Below, in pieces: positions 1 through 10,783 of a stretch of 47,912 nucleotides of DNA. This stretch comes from Butyriboletus loyo (Eukaryota; Basidiomycota; Agaricomycetes; Boletales; Boletaceae). Positions within the stretch are counted from its first letter, which is position 1, and every line of letters starts with the position of its first letter. Location: contig JBBPSI010000185.1 in NCBI GenBank assembly GCA_038093515.1, positions 1 through 47,912 on the forward strand. The letters run 5' to 3'. The position numbers were made by a program, and so were the translations under genes. The notes beneath the pieces are model-generated. The model saw nothing but the letters and a program-made list of their open reading frames with translations, made no database searches and was not told the origin of the DNA.

Positions 1-1558
1 GGAAGACTTTTCGAACCCGACTCTAGGATAATAGTTGCATGTGATAGAGAATGGAATGGTACCCATGGCGGTGGTTAGGGAATTATTATGGTTGAACTGG
101 GTGATCTTGATCCAATCGGCCCAAGTTTCTTGTTCTTTAGCCACGTAGGTACGTAAGTATTGTTCCATCTCTCAATTTATCCGTTCGGTTTGGCCATCAG
201 ATTGCGGATGGTATGCCATAGAGACTTTCTGGGAAATGCCGAGAAGCTTGCAAAGCTCCATGGTAAAGTCCAATACAAACTGGGGTCCATGATCTGAAAC
301 TATAGTACAAGGAAGTCCGTGAATGCACCAAACATTGTCTCTAAAAATAACTGATAACTCCTTAGAAGAGGTAGTCGTCTTACAAGGGACGTAAATGACT
401 TCTTTGGAGAAGCGATCCACTATCGTACAGATGGCATCAAAGCCGTTTGAAGAAGGAAGTCCAGTAACAAAATCAACAGAAATATCTTCCCACGGATGAT
501 TAGCTGTGGGAAGTGGTAACAGTTTTCCTGCCGGTGCTTTTTGCTTACCCTTCGTGAGGGTGCATGCTTGACAGCTGTCTACATAACGTTTAATGTCCTT
601 TGTAACACCTGGCCATGTGAAATGCCGTGTAAGAAGATGAGCCGTTCGGGCCTGACCCGAATGTCCGGCTATAGGCGAATCATGGCAGATATTAAGTAAT
701 TGTATCCTAAGTGCCTTAGGCACAAAGACTTTTTTCTTTTCATTAATAAATACAGATTGTTCTGTATCATAATAAAATCCAGGTATTTCTTTTTGTTTTT
801 CTTTTTCGGATTCTTTTTGTAAAGTATCGTAAAAGGAAGAAGAAAGAGAAACTTTATTAAGGAAAAGGTTCGGTGGAAGTACCGTAATATTGGTATTATG
901 GTCCGTAACAGCTTCACCATGGTCTGCTCGACACGATAATGCATCTGCTCTGCCATTGGTTGAGCCTGGTTTGTAAATGAATAAATAATTGAATTCCTGG
1001 AGAAGCGCATGCCATCGTGCTTGTCTTCCTGACAGCGTTTGCGGCTTCTTCCAGTACTCGAGGTTCTTATGATCTGTCCAGATCTCGAACCCTTCTCTGC
1101 CAATTAAATAATGCCGCCATTCTTCCAAGGCGTGTATTACTGCCAGCAGTTCTTTATCGTAAATCGGATAATTCCGTTCCGCAGCATCGAAAGAGTGGGA
1201 AAGGAATGCACAGGGTCGCCAAAGATCATCCGTTCCTTTTACAGAAAGGACGGCGCCCACTGCTATATCCGAAGCGTCCGTTTCTACCCGCATCTCCTTG
1301 TCACGATCTGGGTAGGCTAATAAGGGCGCTGTGTGAAACTTCTTTTTCAGCGTGTCAAACGCCGTTTGTTCATCGTTACCCCATTTGAAAGGAGTATCCT
1401 TTTTTGTTAAGTTATTGAGGGGTCGGGCAATCTCCGAAAAGCCCTCGATGAATCTTCGATAATAGTTACATAGTCCCAGGAATGCTTGAACCTGCTTCAG
1501 ACGTGAGGGCGTTGGCCAGTCTCGGATGGCATCTGTCTTCTTCGACTGCATCTCAACA
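1..1558 (-). pseudogene. Element A pol: end of RT, RNase H, integrase (partial)
   Basis: Protein with the distal part of a Ty3-type reverse transcriptase, an RNase H domain (TDASD at about residue 91, IYDKELLAVIHALEEW, then TDHKNLEYW), an HX(n)CX2C-type integrase zinc finger (H...H...C..C around residues 293-332) and the integrase core (DFVTG, then SDHGPQF). The copy in element EC (32.1-33.6 kb) is closely similar. The frame stops at TGA 172-174, where the EC copy has arginine, and then continues as integrase to base 1. The N-terminal side joins the RT palm at 2384-2643 once the solo LTR is removed. Truncated by the window edge and by the stop, so not functional as it stands. Confidence 0.9.
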
Positions 1559-1563
1559 CCGTT

Positions 1564-2383
1564 TGTTACAGTTTTACCCCTAAGCGTACCCCGCCACTCG
1601 TTTTCCCACGCTCACGCGTCCCCGCCGCCCCCGCCGCCTTGCGATGCCGCCCATCGCCCGCTCCCCAGTCGCCTAGTGGACGTCATCCACTTCCCCGGTC
1701 GTTCCTGCAAGTCTCAGTGTCGCTACACTGAGATAGCCCCTGTCTCGTCGCCCCGTCGGGCCGGACCTTCAGCTGAGCTGTCGCGTCCCTTCTTATTTGA
1801 CCAATGACATTTGTTACATCACGTGACTAGCACGTGACTAGATTACGACGCGTCAGTACCTTCGCGTCGAGACCCGTATCCAAGGGCTCCGCCGTTCGCG
1901 CACCCTTCGCCCTGTGGGGCTCGCCTCATGGACATCGTCACTTCGCCTTCAGCACTTCTTATTCGCTGACGATGTCGCCATCTTACTCGGAGCATAGCTC
2001 CCTCGTTACCGGCACTTTGCCGCTTTCCCACTTTGCCGTTATGACTCGGTCGACTCATAACCCTTTGCCCTCACTGCCACGCACAGCTCGGTCTGTGCAC
2101 GATACCCTCCAGTATATATGCTCGTACTTAGAGTAGTACGATTTCTTTAGCTAATTCTACGCATCTACCAAGTGCATAGTAATCTAGCAATATACCCCTT
2201 CTTGCCGATAAAGCCGATAAGAGCCTGCTCGATCTCGTCTGGTCGCCACCACACAAGATCTCGCCGACACTTGCTTTGCAAGACACCCGATAGCGTCGTC
2301 TACGCGAGTCGGCTAGTTTCCTCATTAGGCTCGAGCCCCTATAAGTGCTCGCTTGCTAGCTATTGTGCGCTACCAGCGTAACA
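1564..2383 (+). mobile_element. Solo LTR S1 (820 bp) inside element A RT
   Basis: Begins TGTTACAG and ends GCGTAACA, the inverted TGTTA/TAACA ends of gypsy LTRs. It is flanked by perfect 5-bp target duplications CCGTT (1559-1563 and 2384-2388). Deleting it with one duplication rejoins A's RT/RNase H reading frame. There is no internal region, so it is a solo LTR left by LTR-LTR recombination. It is CpG-rich for this region. A TATATATG run near 2113 and an end shared with LTRs S2 and S3 suggest plus orientation and a related family, though it is about twice their length. Confidence 0.9.
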
Positions 2384-3341
2384 CCGTTTCTGGAAACTGT
2401 CATGCCTAAAAAGTCCACTTTGTCCGAAGAGAATACACATTTTTCTGGTTTTACATATAGGTCGTTTTCTCGAAGGCGTTGGAGTACTTCCTTTACTTTT
2501 TCCTCATGCTCTGCCCTTGTTTTCCCTTTTGTGAATATCATAACGTCATCGATATAAATAATGACGCATGCATACATGTTGTTGAAAATGTCGTTCATCA
2601 TATTTTGGAAGGTGGGCAGAGAGTTGGTAAGCCCAAAGTACATGACAGTGGGTTCGTAAGCCCCAATTGGCGTGATGAACGCGGCTTTCCACTCGTCTCC
2701 TTCCTTAATACAGATGTTATTAAATCCCCATCAGAGATCCAGTGCAGTAAAGATATCGGCACCTTTAAGCCTATCGATCAACTGCGGGATAAGGGGTAAC
2801 AGGTAACCGTTTTTAATGGTTCCATCGTTTAGATATCGATAGTCCATGACCAATCGCTTGTCTCCTGTTTTCTTGGGAATAAAGAACACGGGGCCGTCTG
2901 TGGTGACTTTGACGGTCTTATGTAACCCTTCTTTAATTCTTTTTCCACAAAACTCCGGATTTGGTCTTGTTCTTCGTCGGACATGGGAATGACACGGCCC
3001 TTTTTTGGTACAAAATCGGGTTTGAGATCTATTGTGTGATCCCATGGTTTCCGCTCAGGCATTCTTGCTGCCTCGTCCTCAGAGAAAACATCTAAGTAGT
3101 CATGAAATACCGTGGGTACTTTTTTGGCAACTCCAGGCTCTATAGTACAGCAAGAAGTAAGGTTCGATGAAGAAATTGAATCTGCGATAACTTTACAATA
3201 AGGGGAACAATGATTGAAGGAAATAGTTTTGAAATGCCAATTGATGTCCGGATTATGGCATGCGAACCAATCGTAGCCAATAATCATTTGGTGAGAACCA
3301 AGAAGCAAAACGTAAGCCTCAATGGCTTCGTAATGTCCATC
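2384..3341 (-). pseudogene. Element A pol: protease linker and reverse transcriptase palm
   Basis: Continues A's pol after element B. The order is a linker with the IIGYDW motif, the pre-RT segment (DLKPDFVPKKGRVIPM), the RT fingers ([17 protein letters not shown]) and the palm with catalytic YIDD at 2542-2556. A single-nucleotide deletion near 2893 shifts the frame between the KSPQ and VFFIPKK stretches, shown by alignment with the EC copy at 31230-31270. TGA at 2731-2733 replaces the Arg of the LDLRWG motif. With these two lesions the RT is dead. Which lesion came first cannot be told from this copy alone. Confidence 0.85.
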
Positions 3342-3346
3342 AATTT

Positions 3347-3846
3347 TGTTATGCTTGGACTGGGTAAGTACGAGCGTAGACTTGGATATAGTTCTGGAAC
3401 TCAAGAAGTCTTCTAGACATTCAAGTCTAACCTTCGAGATGAAGGATTTATCCGGTGTTCGAGTTGAAGAAAGACGACTCGCTACTAGAGACGAGAGGAC
3501 AAGGATATCAATGATGATTCCAAGTAGATCTAGCTTAGGGTACAACGTAGCTAGATCTCATCGTATTTATACTATAGGGGAACGCGCACAGACCAAGGAT
3601 GAAAGAGGAAAGAGGGCTATCGTACAATACGGAGGAGAATTGCCATTGGGCGAAGGGAAGTCGTACGATAGAAGGTTATGGAATATTCCATAGGAGTACC
3701 TTAAAGGGGAACGATAGATCGAGGGTTGGATCTCGCTATCTAAGAAGCGAAAGAGGAATATTCCGAGTTGCATCGGCTAAAAGGATAAGCTATCGTGAGA
3801 TATGCTTAAGTAGAAACAAAAGGAAAAGAAAGAATGAATCGTAACA
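3347..3846 (-). repeat. 3' LTR of element B (500 bp)
   Basis: Reads TGTTACGATTC to AAGCATAACA on the minus strand. It is preceded by a G-run purine tract (rc of 3847-3860), which marks it as the 3' LTR. Solo or partial copies of the same LTR are found at 20173-20667, 32543-33039 and 39821-40313, so this is the most repeated LTR in the window. Confidence 0.95.
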
Positions 3847-3881
3847 TTACCCCCCCTTTACATTGGAAGTCATTGTACTTC

Positions 3882-4850
3882 CTAAAAGTCCATGGATCCG
3901 AAGACTGGGGATCCCGTGATGTTAGCGTAGCCAACATCGTCAATGACATCGTCTCCTTCATGAGGACAAACCTCTCCATGCTCTCGGTGTTCCAGTAGGT
4001 GTTCCTCACGGCTTTGGCGAATAGCACGTGTTAGGGAAGGGCTGTATAATGGGCGAGGAGGGTGATGATGTGAGGATCGTGAGGACCGGCTAGAAGATTG
4101 GGAAGAGGGGTTGGAATGTCTCCTTCGTGGGCAATGTGACTGGGGGTGACCAGGGGATGATTGGAGGCAGAAAGGGCATTGGTAGAGGGTACAATGGATG
4201 CGAGTGTGTCTGAGGCGACGACAGGTGAAGCAAGTATCGTGGTAGAGAGGGTGGGAGCGAGGGAGAGGAGCATTGTTGCATACCCTCTGACGTTCTCGTT
4301 CTGCTGGAGTGAAATTCCTTTCTACTTCCTCGATTGCTTGGATTTCTTCTGTTGTCAAGGTGATTGAGTCATTGTCGGACAGAGGGTGTTCCCTAGTAGG
4401 TTCGGTCGGGTGGGTAGGGTGTTCGCATCGAGCAGGGGTGTCAATGGAGGCGTTTAAACGAGGGAGGGGGGACGAAGATAGTCGTTGGAGGAGGGGTCGA
4501 GGTGGTCTGACTCGTTCATCAATTTCCTGTACGAAGTCGGACATGCCTAGTTGATCCATAGCGACAAGGAGCTGTGTTTCCAGGTCGACCTGTGAGTGGC
4601 GCATGAGGGATACAATGAAATTGGGGGGGCGAGCATGAGGAAGATTGGCTAAGTGATCAATGAAGAGATTGAAACGTCTGGCTTGTAGGAAGGCCAGGCG
4701 AAGAGCATCAAGGGGGGACGAAGAGTCTAAACTGAAGTCTATGTCCCGAGACAGTCCGGAGTCTTGTAGCATCAGGGCGAGGAGGTGGAGGGTATCATCG
4801 TCGGAAGGTTCATGGAGGCGGCGAGCATATGGGTGATTTTCCTGGGCCAT
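3882..4850 (-). CDS. Element B third ORF, zinc-knuckle protein downstream of pol
   Basis: A 322-residue ORF starting 10 nt after the pol stop, in the place where env-like genes sit in some gypsy elements. No signal peptide or membrane segment is seen, so it is not a typical envelope. Around residues 210-240 it has CFTCRRLRHTRIHC, an exact CX2CX4HX4C zinc knuckle, followed at once by a second cluster CPFCLQSSPGHPQSHC (CX2CX6HX4C). A Ser/Arg/His-rich stretch follows. The N-terminal third is helical and acidic. The last 26 residues are almost unchanged in another B-type fragment at 39714-39794, so the protein is probably real. The close start after pol suggests reinitiation or a subgenomic message. 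Nucleic-acid binding is inferred. The reading frame is intact. Confidence 0.75.
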   Translation of the reverse strand: MAQENHPYARRLHEPSDDDTLHLLALMLQDSGLSRDIDFSLDSSSPLDALRLAFLQARRFNLFIDHLANLPHARPPNFIVSLMRHSQVDLETQLLVAMDQLGMSDFVQEIDERVRPPRPLLQRLSSSPLPRLNASIDTPARCEHPTHPTEPTREHPLSDNDSITLTTEEIQAIEEVERNFTPAERERQRVCNNAPLPRSHPLYHDTCFTCRRLRHTRIHCTLYQCPFCLQSSPGHPQSHCPRRRHSNPSSQSSSRSSRSSHHHPPRPLYSPSLTRAIRQSREEHLLEHREHGEVCPHEGDDVIDDVGYANITGSPVFGSMDF

Positions 4851-4860
4851 GTTCGTTTGT

Positions 4861-7800
4861 TTAGCGGGTGGTGGTTCGCTGAGAAGGGGGGAAATCGCGG
4901 GGATGGTTCTTCATATAATCTTTCAGCAACTGTTTGGCGTTGTTGAAGTTCTTTTCGGGTTCCCATGAGTTGTCAGCGGTGGGATATCCTTTCCATTTGA
5001 TCAGGAATCGGCGGCGATTGGGAGGTCCTTTGTGTCGTAAGATGGCTTCTACTTCGAACTCCTTTTCTCCACCGATAAGGTCAGGGGGTGGTTTTGGGAA
5101 GTTCGGGCCATGAACGTCGTTTTCACGATAGGGTGATAAGAGGGAAGCATGGAATATGTCATGAATCTTCCATGTTTTGGGGAGTCGGAGCTTGTATGTG
5201 ATAGGGGATAGGGTGTCAATGATAACAAATGGGCCTTCTCTTTTTGGGGCAAATTTTGGGTTTTCAATTCGTCGATGAAGGTTTCTTGCTTCTAGCCAAA
5301 CTTTATCACCTTTTGAGAAGGGAGAGAAGGAGCGTGTGTTTCGAGATTTCATAGTCTGTTGGGCAAGGGCATGGGCTGCTAGTGCTTCGTTTCGTGCTGC
5401 TGTGAGTTGTTTCAAACGTTCTTCGACAGCGGGAAGGTTTGTTTCGGAGATAATGGTGGGAAAAGGACGGGGTTCATATCCCATCATTAAGAAGAACAGA
5501 GATTTCCCTGTGACTGAATGGGGGCGGTGATTGTGTGTGAATTCGGCGTGGGTGATGTTATCTGCCCAGGTGGATGGATTATTTCCACAAAAGATGCGAA
5601 GGTATGTTTCAACTTCCTGGTTAACTCTCTCTGTTTCTCCGTCTGTCTGGGGGTGGTATGCTGTTGAGAGGGAGAGGTTGTATCCTAGGAGTTTTCTGAG
5701 TTCTTTTGCGAAAGCAGAGGCAAACTGAGGGCCTCTGTCGGAGATTATCTTGTCGTATAATCCAAATCTGGCATATACTTTTAATAAAAAGAGGGAAGCA
5801 ATTCCCGAGGAGTCCACGGTTTTCTTGGTAGGGCATAGAATTACCCCCTTAGTAAGCCCATGGTCGACCACGACCAATAGGGTATCAAAGCCATCGGCCG
5901 TCGGAGGGAGATTGGTGATGAGATCGCAGGAGATCTGCTGGAATGGCTGGGAGGTGGAGGAGGGGATCAGAGTCAAGGGGGGGGTCGTTGGGTGAGTATT
6001 GGCCTTGTTCTGTTGACAGGCTGCGCATCCTTCAACGTACTTTCGGACGAAAGTAGCAAGACCAGGCCACCAGCATTCAGAAGCGACCAGTTGACGGGTT
6101 TTCAGGTATCCAGGATGGCCTGCTGTCGGGTGGTCATGGTGTCGCTCCAGCACGGTTTTTCGAAGGTCTGCAGGGATGTAGACCTGCCCTTGATACGTAA
6201 GGATGCCAGCATCAAATTTCCAGTCGGAAAGTTGAGATCTGAATTTCTGGGGAATTGTTCCTTCCATTGCTTGGAGGGAATCGAGGACAAGGGGGTCGGA
6301 AGAGGAGGATGAAGAGATACGATCTCGCAGTTCAGTGTCAATGAGGTTGGCAAAGAGGGTGGTGGGAAGGAGGGTGACATTGTCATTGTCAGTGTCAGTG
6401 GAGGGGATGAGGTCGGGTCGTCGAGATAACGCATCGGGGGCTGAGAGATCCTTTCCTGGTACATGGGTCATCTTTAGATCAAAGTCCGCAAGGTCTAGAA
6501 GCCATCATGCTTGGCATCGGTTCAGTTTCTGTGGTTGTCGGAAGTATGTAAGGTTCTTGTGATCGGTAAATCCGTTTACTGGGTACTGAGATCCTTGGAG
6601 GTAGTGGCGCCATGTTTTCAGGGCTCTGATTACTGCGAGGAGTTCTCGATCGTAGATGTTGTAGTTTCGTTCTGCTGGGGAGAAGGTTTGAGAAAGGTAG
6701 GCGCAGGGGTGCCATTCTCCATTGGCATCAGCCTGTAAAAGGACTCCTCCTGAGGCGTGTTTCGAGGCATCGGTGGTTATTGCAAATGGCCTGGCCAAGT
6801 CTGGCATGGTGAGGACTGGTTCTGAGAGGAATATATTCTTGAGGGTGGTGAAGGCGATTTGTTGACGTTCAAGCCATTCCCATGCTTGCGTCTTCTTCGT
6901 CAAGTCCAGGAGGGGTCGGGCGATGTCAGAATAATGGGGAATAAATCGTCGATAGAAATTGGCGAATCCTAGGAAGGATCGCACATCCTTGACCTTCTGG
7001 GGTGTCAGCCATTCTGAAATCCCTTTCAACTTCACTGGATCCATTGCTACCTGCCCTGGTTTGATGATCATTCCGAGGTATTCAACTTCCTTCGTTGCGA
7101 AATTGCATTTTTCTAGTTTGAGACATAGATCGAGTTCCTTCATTCATTGGAGGACTTGTCGGGTTCTTTCTTGATGGGTTTCTTCGTCAGGGGAGAAGAT
7201 GAGGATGTCGTCCATATAAATGACAAGCCATCCTTCTGCGATGAGGTCTCTGAATGAATCATTCATAAATCTTTGGAACGTGGGGGGAGAGTTGGAAAGT
7301 CCGAAAAACATTACTGTCGGTTCAAAGAGCCCTTTGTGTGTGATGAAGGCGGCTTTCCATTGATCTCCATCCTTGATTCGTACATTGTTGTATCCCCATC
7401 GAACGTCAAACTTGGTGAAGACCTTGGCATCTTTTAGTTTATCGACGAGGTCAGATATTAGAGGAAGGGGGTATGCATCTTTGATTGTATGTTCGTTGAC
7501 ATATCTGTAATCTTGGCAGGGGCGAAGTCCTCCATCCTTCTTTTTGACGAAAAAGAAGGGCGATGCTTGTGGGGATTTAGAGGGTCGGATTTTTCCTGTT
7601 CGCAGGTTTTCTTCTAAGAAGTCTTCCGTCGCCTTTCTCTCCTCAGGGTTTAATGGATAGATCTTCGAGACTTTTGGGACGAATGTTTCATCGAGGTGGA
7701 TCGCATGGTCATATGGTCGGGATGGGGGTACGTGATCTGTGGCTTCTTTTGCGAAGATTTCGCTGAATTCTTCATATTCTTTCGGAAGGGTGGGTTTTGG

Positions 7801-8567
7801 TTTGTTTCGTTCAGCTTCTTGTGCTAGTTTCGTGGAGGTGGTGAAGGCGCGAATTTGTTTTGCTTCAGGGGTGTTTGGAAAGTACCGAACACATTTCTTA
7901 AGTACTCGATTGAGGGAATATTGTCGTTTGGCTTTTTTGGTGAACGTTTCAGGGGGTTGGTACCTGCAGAAGTCGAAGATCTTTTCTTGTTGGACATAGT
8001 CGACGTTGATATGCCCAGGAATGTTGAATTCTTTTTCTGGTTTCGAGTTCTTTGAGAGGTAGGTTCCTCGTTTCAACATATGCGAGAAATATAGGTCTAG
8101 GGATTTGTCTTTTGATTTGTCGATGGTAATGGTCTTCTTCTTCCAGTCGATGATGGGGTTGGTTGCTTTCAACCAAGGGAGTCCCAGGATTACGTTTTCT
8201 TTGCCACAGTGCATGACATAGAATTTCGTTTTCTGTACCACACTTCCTATTTTGAAGTAGAGGGAGGTGGTGAATCGGATGTCGCCATTCTTGTTTCTTG
8301 TTTGGTCGACATTTCGTACTGGAATGGGAGTGGGGAGTCGTTCTCGTGGTAGATGATGTTTTTTGACAAAGTCCCAGTCGATGCATGAGACATCTGCACC
8401 TGAGTCTATGAGGGCGGAGGTTTCGACGATTTTTAGTGCTTCGTTTGGATCAATTAACTGAGCTGAGACTTTTATTGAACGTTTTTCTGAGTCAGCTAGT
8501 ATTACAGGGGCGCATGATATGGAATGGGAGGGGACTCGCGTCGATCGAGGCCTCCGTTCTAAAAATC
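4861..8567 (-). pseudogene. Element B pol: protease, RT, RNase H, integrase, chromodomain
   Basis: Order on the minus strand: retropepsin (ALIDSGADVSCID near 8360-8420), IILGLPWL-type flap region, RT with YMDD at about 7200-7215, RNase H (TTDASKHASGGVL, YDRELLAVIRAL), integrase zinc finger (H...H...C..C), core (DLITN, DRGPQFAS, E of QTDGETERVN) and a C-terminal chromodomain (FEVEAILRHK ... FLIKWKGY ... SWEPEKNF) at about residues 450-505 of the last segment. The frame opens without its own ATG directly after the gag stop, so it is expected as a gag-pol fusion. TGA at 7144-7146 (within RT) and 6505-6507 (after RNase H, in a KLNRCQA-stop-WLLDL context) interrupt it; both stand where Arg is expected. 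Apart from these it is open throughout. Confidence 0.92.
8559..8567 (-). promoter_or_regulatory. Candidate -1 frameshift site at element B gag stop
   Basis: Gag ends GAT TTT TAG. The pol frame reads GGA TTT TTA GAA across the same bases, one base back. The run of five T (rc of 8561-8565) would let Phe-tRNA in the P site slip by -1 with the stop codon in the A site. It is not a canonical X XXY YYZ heptamer, so confidence is moderate. Element A has the same arrangement with a better heptamer. Confidence 0.45.
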
Positions 8568-9485
8568 CTCTTCCCAGTTGGTGAGAAGGTCTTTGAGGGT
8601 CGAAGTTCTGCCAACTTGTAGGGTTTCTTCATCCTCTTCATCGTCGCTTTCTACTTCAACCAGCCTGGGAACCTCTTTCTCTGCTCTCCTCACCTTCTTC
8701 TCAGGTCCTTTTCCCTTCTTCTTTGGGCAGTTCCGAGATAGGTGTCCTGCTTCGTGGCAATTGAAGCATTTTCCTTTTTGTCGATGTTCTTCGACTTGTT
8801 CCTTAGATAGTCGGATGGAATCGACGTCCATGTAGTCAGGTTCTTTCTCCTTTCGAGGTGGAGTGTAGTGCATGGGGCGCAATGGTTCTTTGTGGGAGGA
8901 TCGGGAGACGACTGCATCAGCTTTGTCCCATTGCGTTTTGAAATGAATGGCTTGTTTGTACCATCCTGTCATCGTGGTTGGGGGGTTATCCATGCCGTAA
9001 ATTCGGCAGGTGAGAGAGGCGTTGAGTCCTCTGGAGAAGAACTCAATGAGAGCCGCATCATCAGTTAATTCTGATCATGAAGCGGCGGCCCGAAACTCAG
9101 CAAGGTATTCTTCTAGATCCATCCTTTCTCCCTTCTTATTCTTTCCTCCTACTTTCATGGTGGCGAGTTTGGCTATCGCCGTTCCTTTCGTATCTGCATG
9201 TTCAAAGTTCGCTCTGAAGGCTTGTTCAAAGTCGCTCCATTTTCCATAGGAGGGGGAGGTTCCGCTTAGAGCAGCTTGTCTGAAGATTGTCGCCCATTGG
9301 TATGCTATGCCTTTCTTCATGTATGAGAGGGTGAAGGCGATCTTGTTGTTGTCTGTATCGTATAGTTCTTCGTTGATGAGGAGGTATGACTTGACCGTTA
9401 ATAGCCATGGGTTCAATTTGTCATAGCTTCCGTCGTAGTCTTCAGGTGAGCCTATCTTAAGCTCTGTCGGTTTGTATGTCGACAT
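8559..9485 (-). pseudogene. Element B gag, with one nonsense codon
   Basis: Gag capsid/nucleocapsid. It starts MSTYKPTELKIGSPEDYDG and is typical of fungal Ty3 gag (an LNPWLLTVKSYL segment, then EEYLAEFRAAAS). It ends with a CX2CX4HX4C knuckle (CFNCHEAGHLSRNC) and an acidic tail. TGA at 9075-9077 lies between AAAS and SELTDDAAL, in frame, where CGA (Arg) would restore continuity. The frame is open upstream of the chosen Met toward 9780, so the true start could be further 5'. It ends at 8559, directly overlapping the start of pol. Confidence 0.88.
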
Positions 9486-9836
9486 TCTTGGTTTTCTAAA
9501 GCTGATGGGCGAAGGACCGGGTGTGGGAGAAGGCGGTTCGGAAGGAGAGGAGGGGGATCGTGGAATAAAGAGGTCGGAGAGGGATTTAGAAATTTCCTGT
9601 GTGGTCCCTTCGTCGTCAAGCTTTGATTCTTCGTCCGTAAGATGGACGTCTGTTTCTATCTCCGATTCGGCTGATTCGGGGGGTTCTGGTTCAGGGTCCG
9701 AGGTGATAACGGGAGGGGGAGTTCTAGGTTGGAGGCGAGTGGGTTTTCGGGATGAAGAAGGACCAGCGAAGGGTTTCTTTGGGTAGGGTTGAATGGTGGG
9801 GATAGGACCACAACGATGGTGGTTGTTCTTTGAGAT

Positions 9837-9847
9837 AAGCTAGATCT
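9837..9847 (-). promoter_or_regulatory. Element B primer-binding site, self-complementary type
   Basis: Two nt inside the 5' LTR on the minus strand lies AGATCTAGCTT. Its exact complement, AAGCTAGATCT, is in the same LTR at rc 10029-10039, 35 nt downstream of the TATAAATA box (rc 10067-10074). This is the layout of Tf1-type elements, whose first 11 transcript nt fold back as primer. No tRNA 3' end was looked up, but the 11-nt match with correct placement argues for self-priming. Confidence 0.7.
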
Positions 9848-9849
9848 TT

Positions 9850-10778
9850 TGTTACACTTGGACTGGGTAAGTACGAGCGTAGACTTGGATATAGTTCTGG
9901 AACTCAAGAAGTCTTCTAGACGTTCAAGTCTAACCTTCAAGATGAAGGATTTATCCGGTGTTCGAGTTGAAGAAAGACGACTCGCTACTAGAGACGAGAG
10001 GACAAGGATATCAATGATGATTCCAAGTAGATCTAGCTTAGGGTACAACGTAGCTAGATCTCATTGTATTTATACTATAGGGGGACGCGCACAGACCAAG
10101 GATGAAAGAGGAAAGAGGGCTATCATACAATATGGAGGAGAATTGCCATTGGGCGAAGGGAAGTTGTACGATAGAAGGTTATGGAATATTCCATAGGAGT
10201 ACCTTAAAGGGGAGCGATAGATCGAGGGTTGGATCTCGCTATCTAAGAAGCGAAAGAGGAATATTCCGAGTTGCGTCGGCTAAAAGGATAAGCTATCGTG
10301 AGATATGCTTAAGTAGAAACTGTTACGGTAGTGGTCTACTTTTTCTCTCCATTACCGTTGGGACTATTACATTCACCTAGCCTTTTGCTAGTTCCTTTAG
10401 AACGATACAACTAGTTGCTTAGTCATCACTTCTCGCGCACGGACGCGCTTTCCTTCATACTCCGGAATCTTCTGGAATATTCCTTCCACATTTGTAGTTT
10501 CCTTCTCGCGTCTCGATTAGGGACATGGTCTGTGCGCAGACCCCAGTAGTATAAAGACCCGGTCTTTACACCATGTACGCTATCTAGTTCTACGCAGTCA
10601 CCTGCTAGCAATTAGTTCTCCTCCAGACTCTTAGTGTGCGCACTAAGACATAGTCTGAGACCCAGGCCGAGAATCGTCTCCAGAGTCCTGAGGCTACTCC
10701 AGAGTGCCTCCTCGCTGTTCTAGTTGTTAGCGCCCAGCGTAACAGAAACAAAAGGAAAAGAATGAATGAATCGTAACA
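9850..10778 (-). repeat. 5' LTR of element B, interrupted by solo LTR S2
   Basis: Inner end at TGTTACAC (9850) and outer end GTAACA (10778) next to the AATTT duplication. Without the inserted S2 (10321-10744) and one GAAAC duplication it is 500 bp, the same as the 3' LTR. It contains TATAAATA (rc 10067-10074) and the putative transcript start/self-primer AAGCTAGATCT. Confidence 0.95.
10321..10744 (+). mobile_element. Solo LTR S2 (424 bp) inside element B 5' LTR
   Basis: TGTTACGG...GCGTAACA, flanked by GAAAC at 10316-10320 and 10745-10749. Similar over its whole length to solo LTR S3 (44144-44570). It has a TATAAAG motif near 10551, so plus orientation is likely. It is the youngest layer of this nest. 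Confidence 0.93.
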
Positions 10779-10783
10779 AATTT

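Larger units (their letters stand above)
3347..10778 (-). mobile_element. Ty3/gypsy element B, full length, nested in A
   Basis: Complete minus-strand LTR retrotransposon. It has a 5' LTR (10778-9850, itself interrupted by solo LTR S2), self-complementary primer site, gag, pol (protease, RT, RNase H, integrase, chromodomain), a third ORF, a purine tract (rc of 3847-3860) and a 3' LTR (3846-3347). It is bounded by the 5-bp duplication AATTT (3342-3346 and 10779-10783). Without S2 both LTRs are 500 bp. My hand comparison of the two LTRs finds about 12 differences, nearly all transitions. In-frame TGA codons at 9075-9077, 7144-7146 and 6505-6507 inactivate it. It belongs to a different family from A and EC, with LTR ends TGTTACGATTC...AAGCATAACA. 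Confidence 0.95.

Noticed and set aside
3346..3545. Coding segment fused to the A pol frame
   Set aside because: It is LTR sequence of element B read in an open frame; the same peptide appears at each B-type LTR.
10605..10783. Extension of element A protease frame past 10783
   Set aside because: These bases belong to element B and solo LTR S2; the open frame is accidental.
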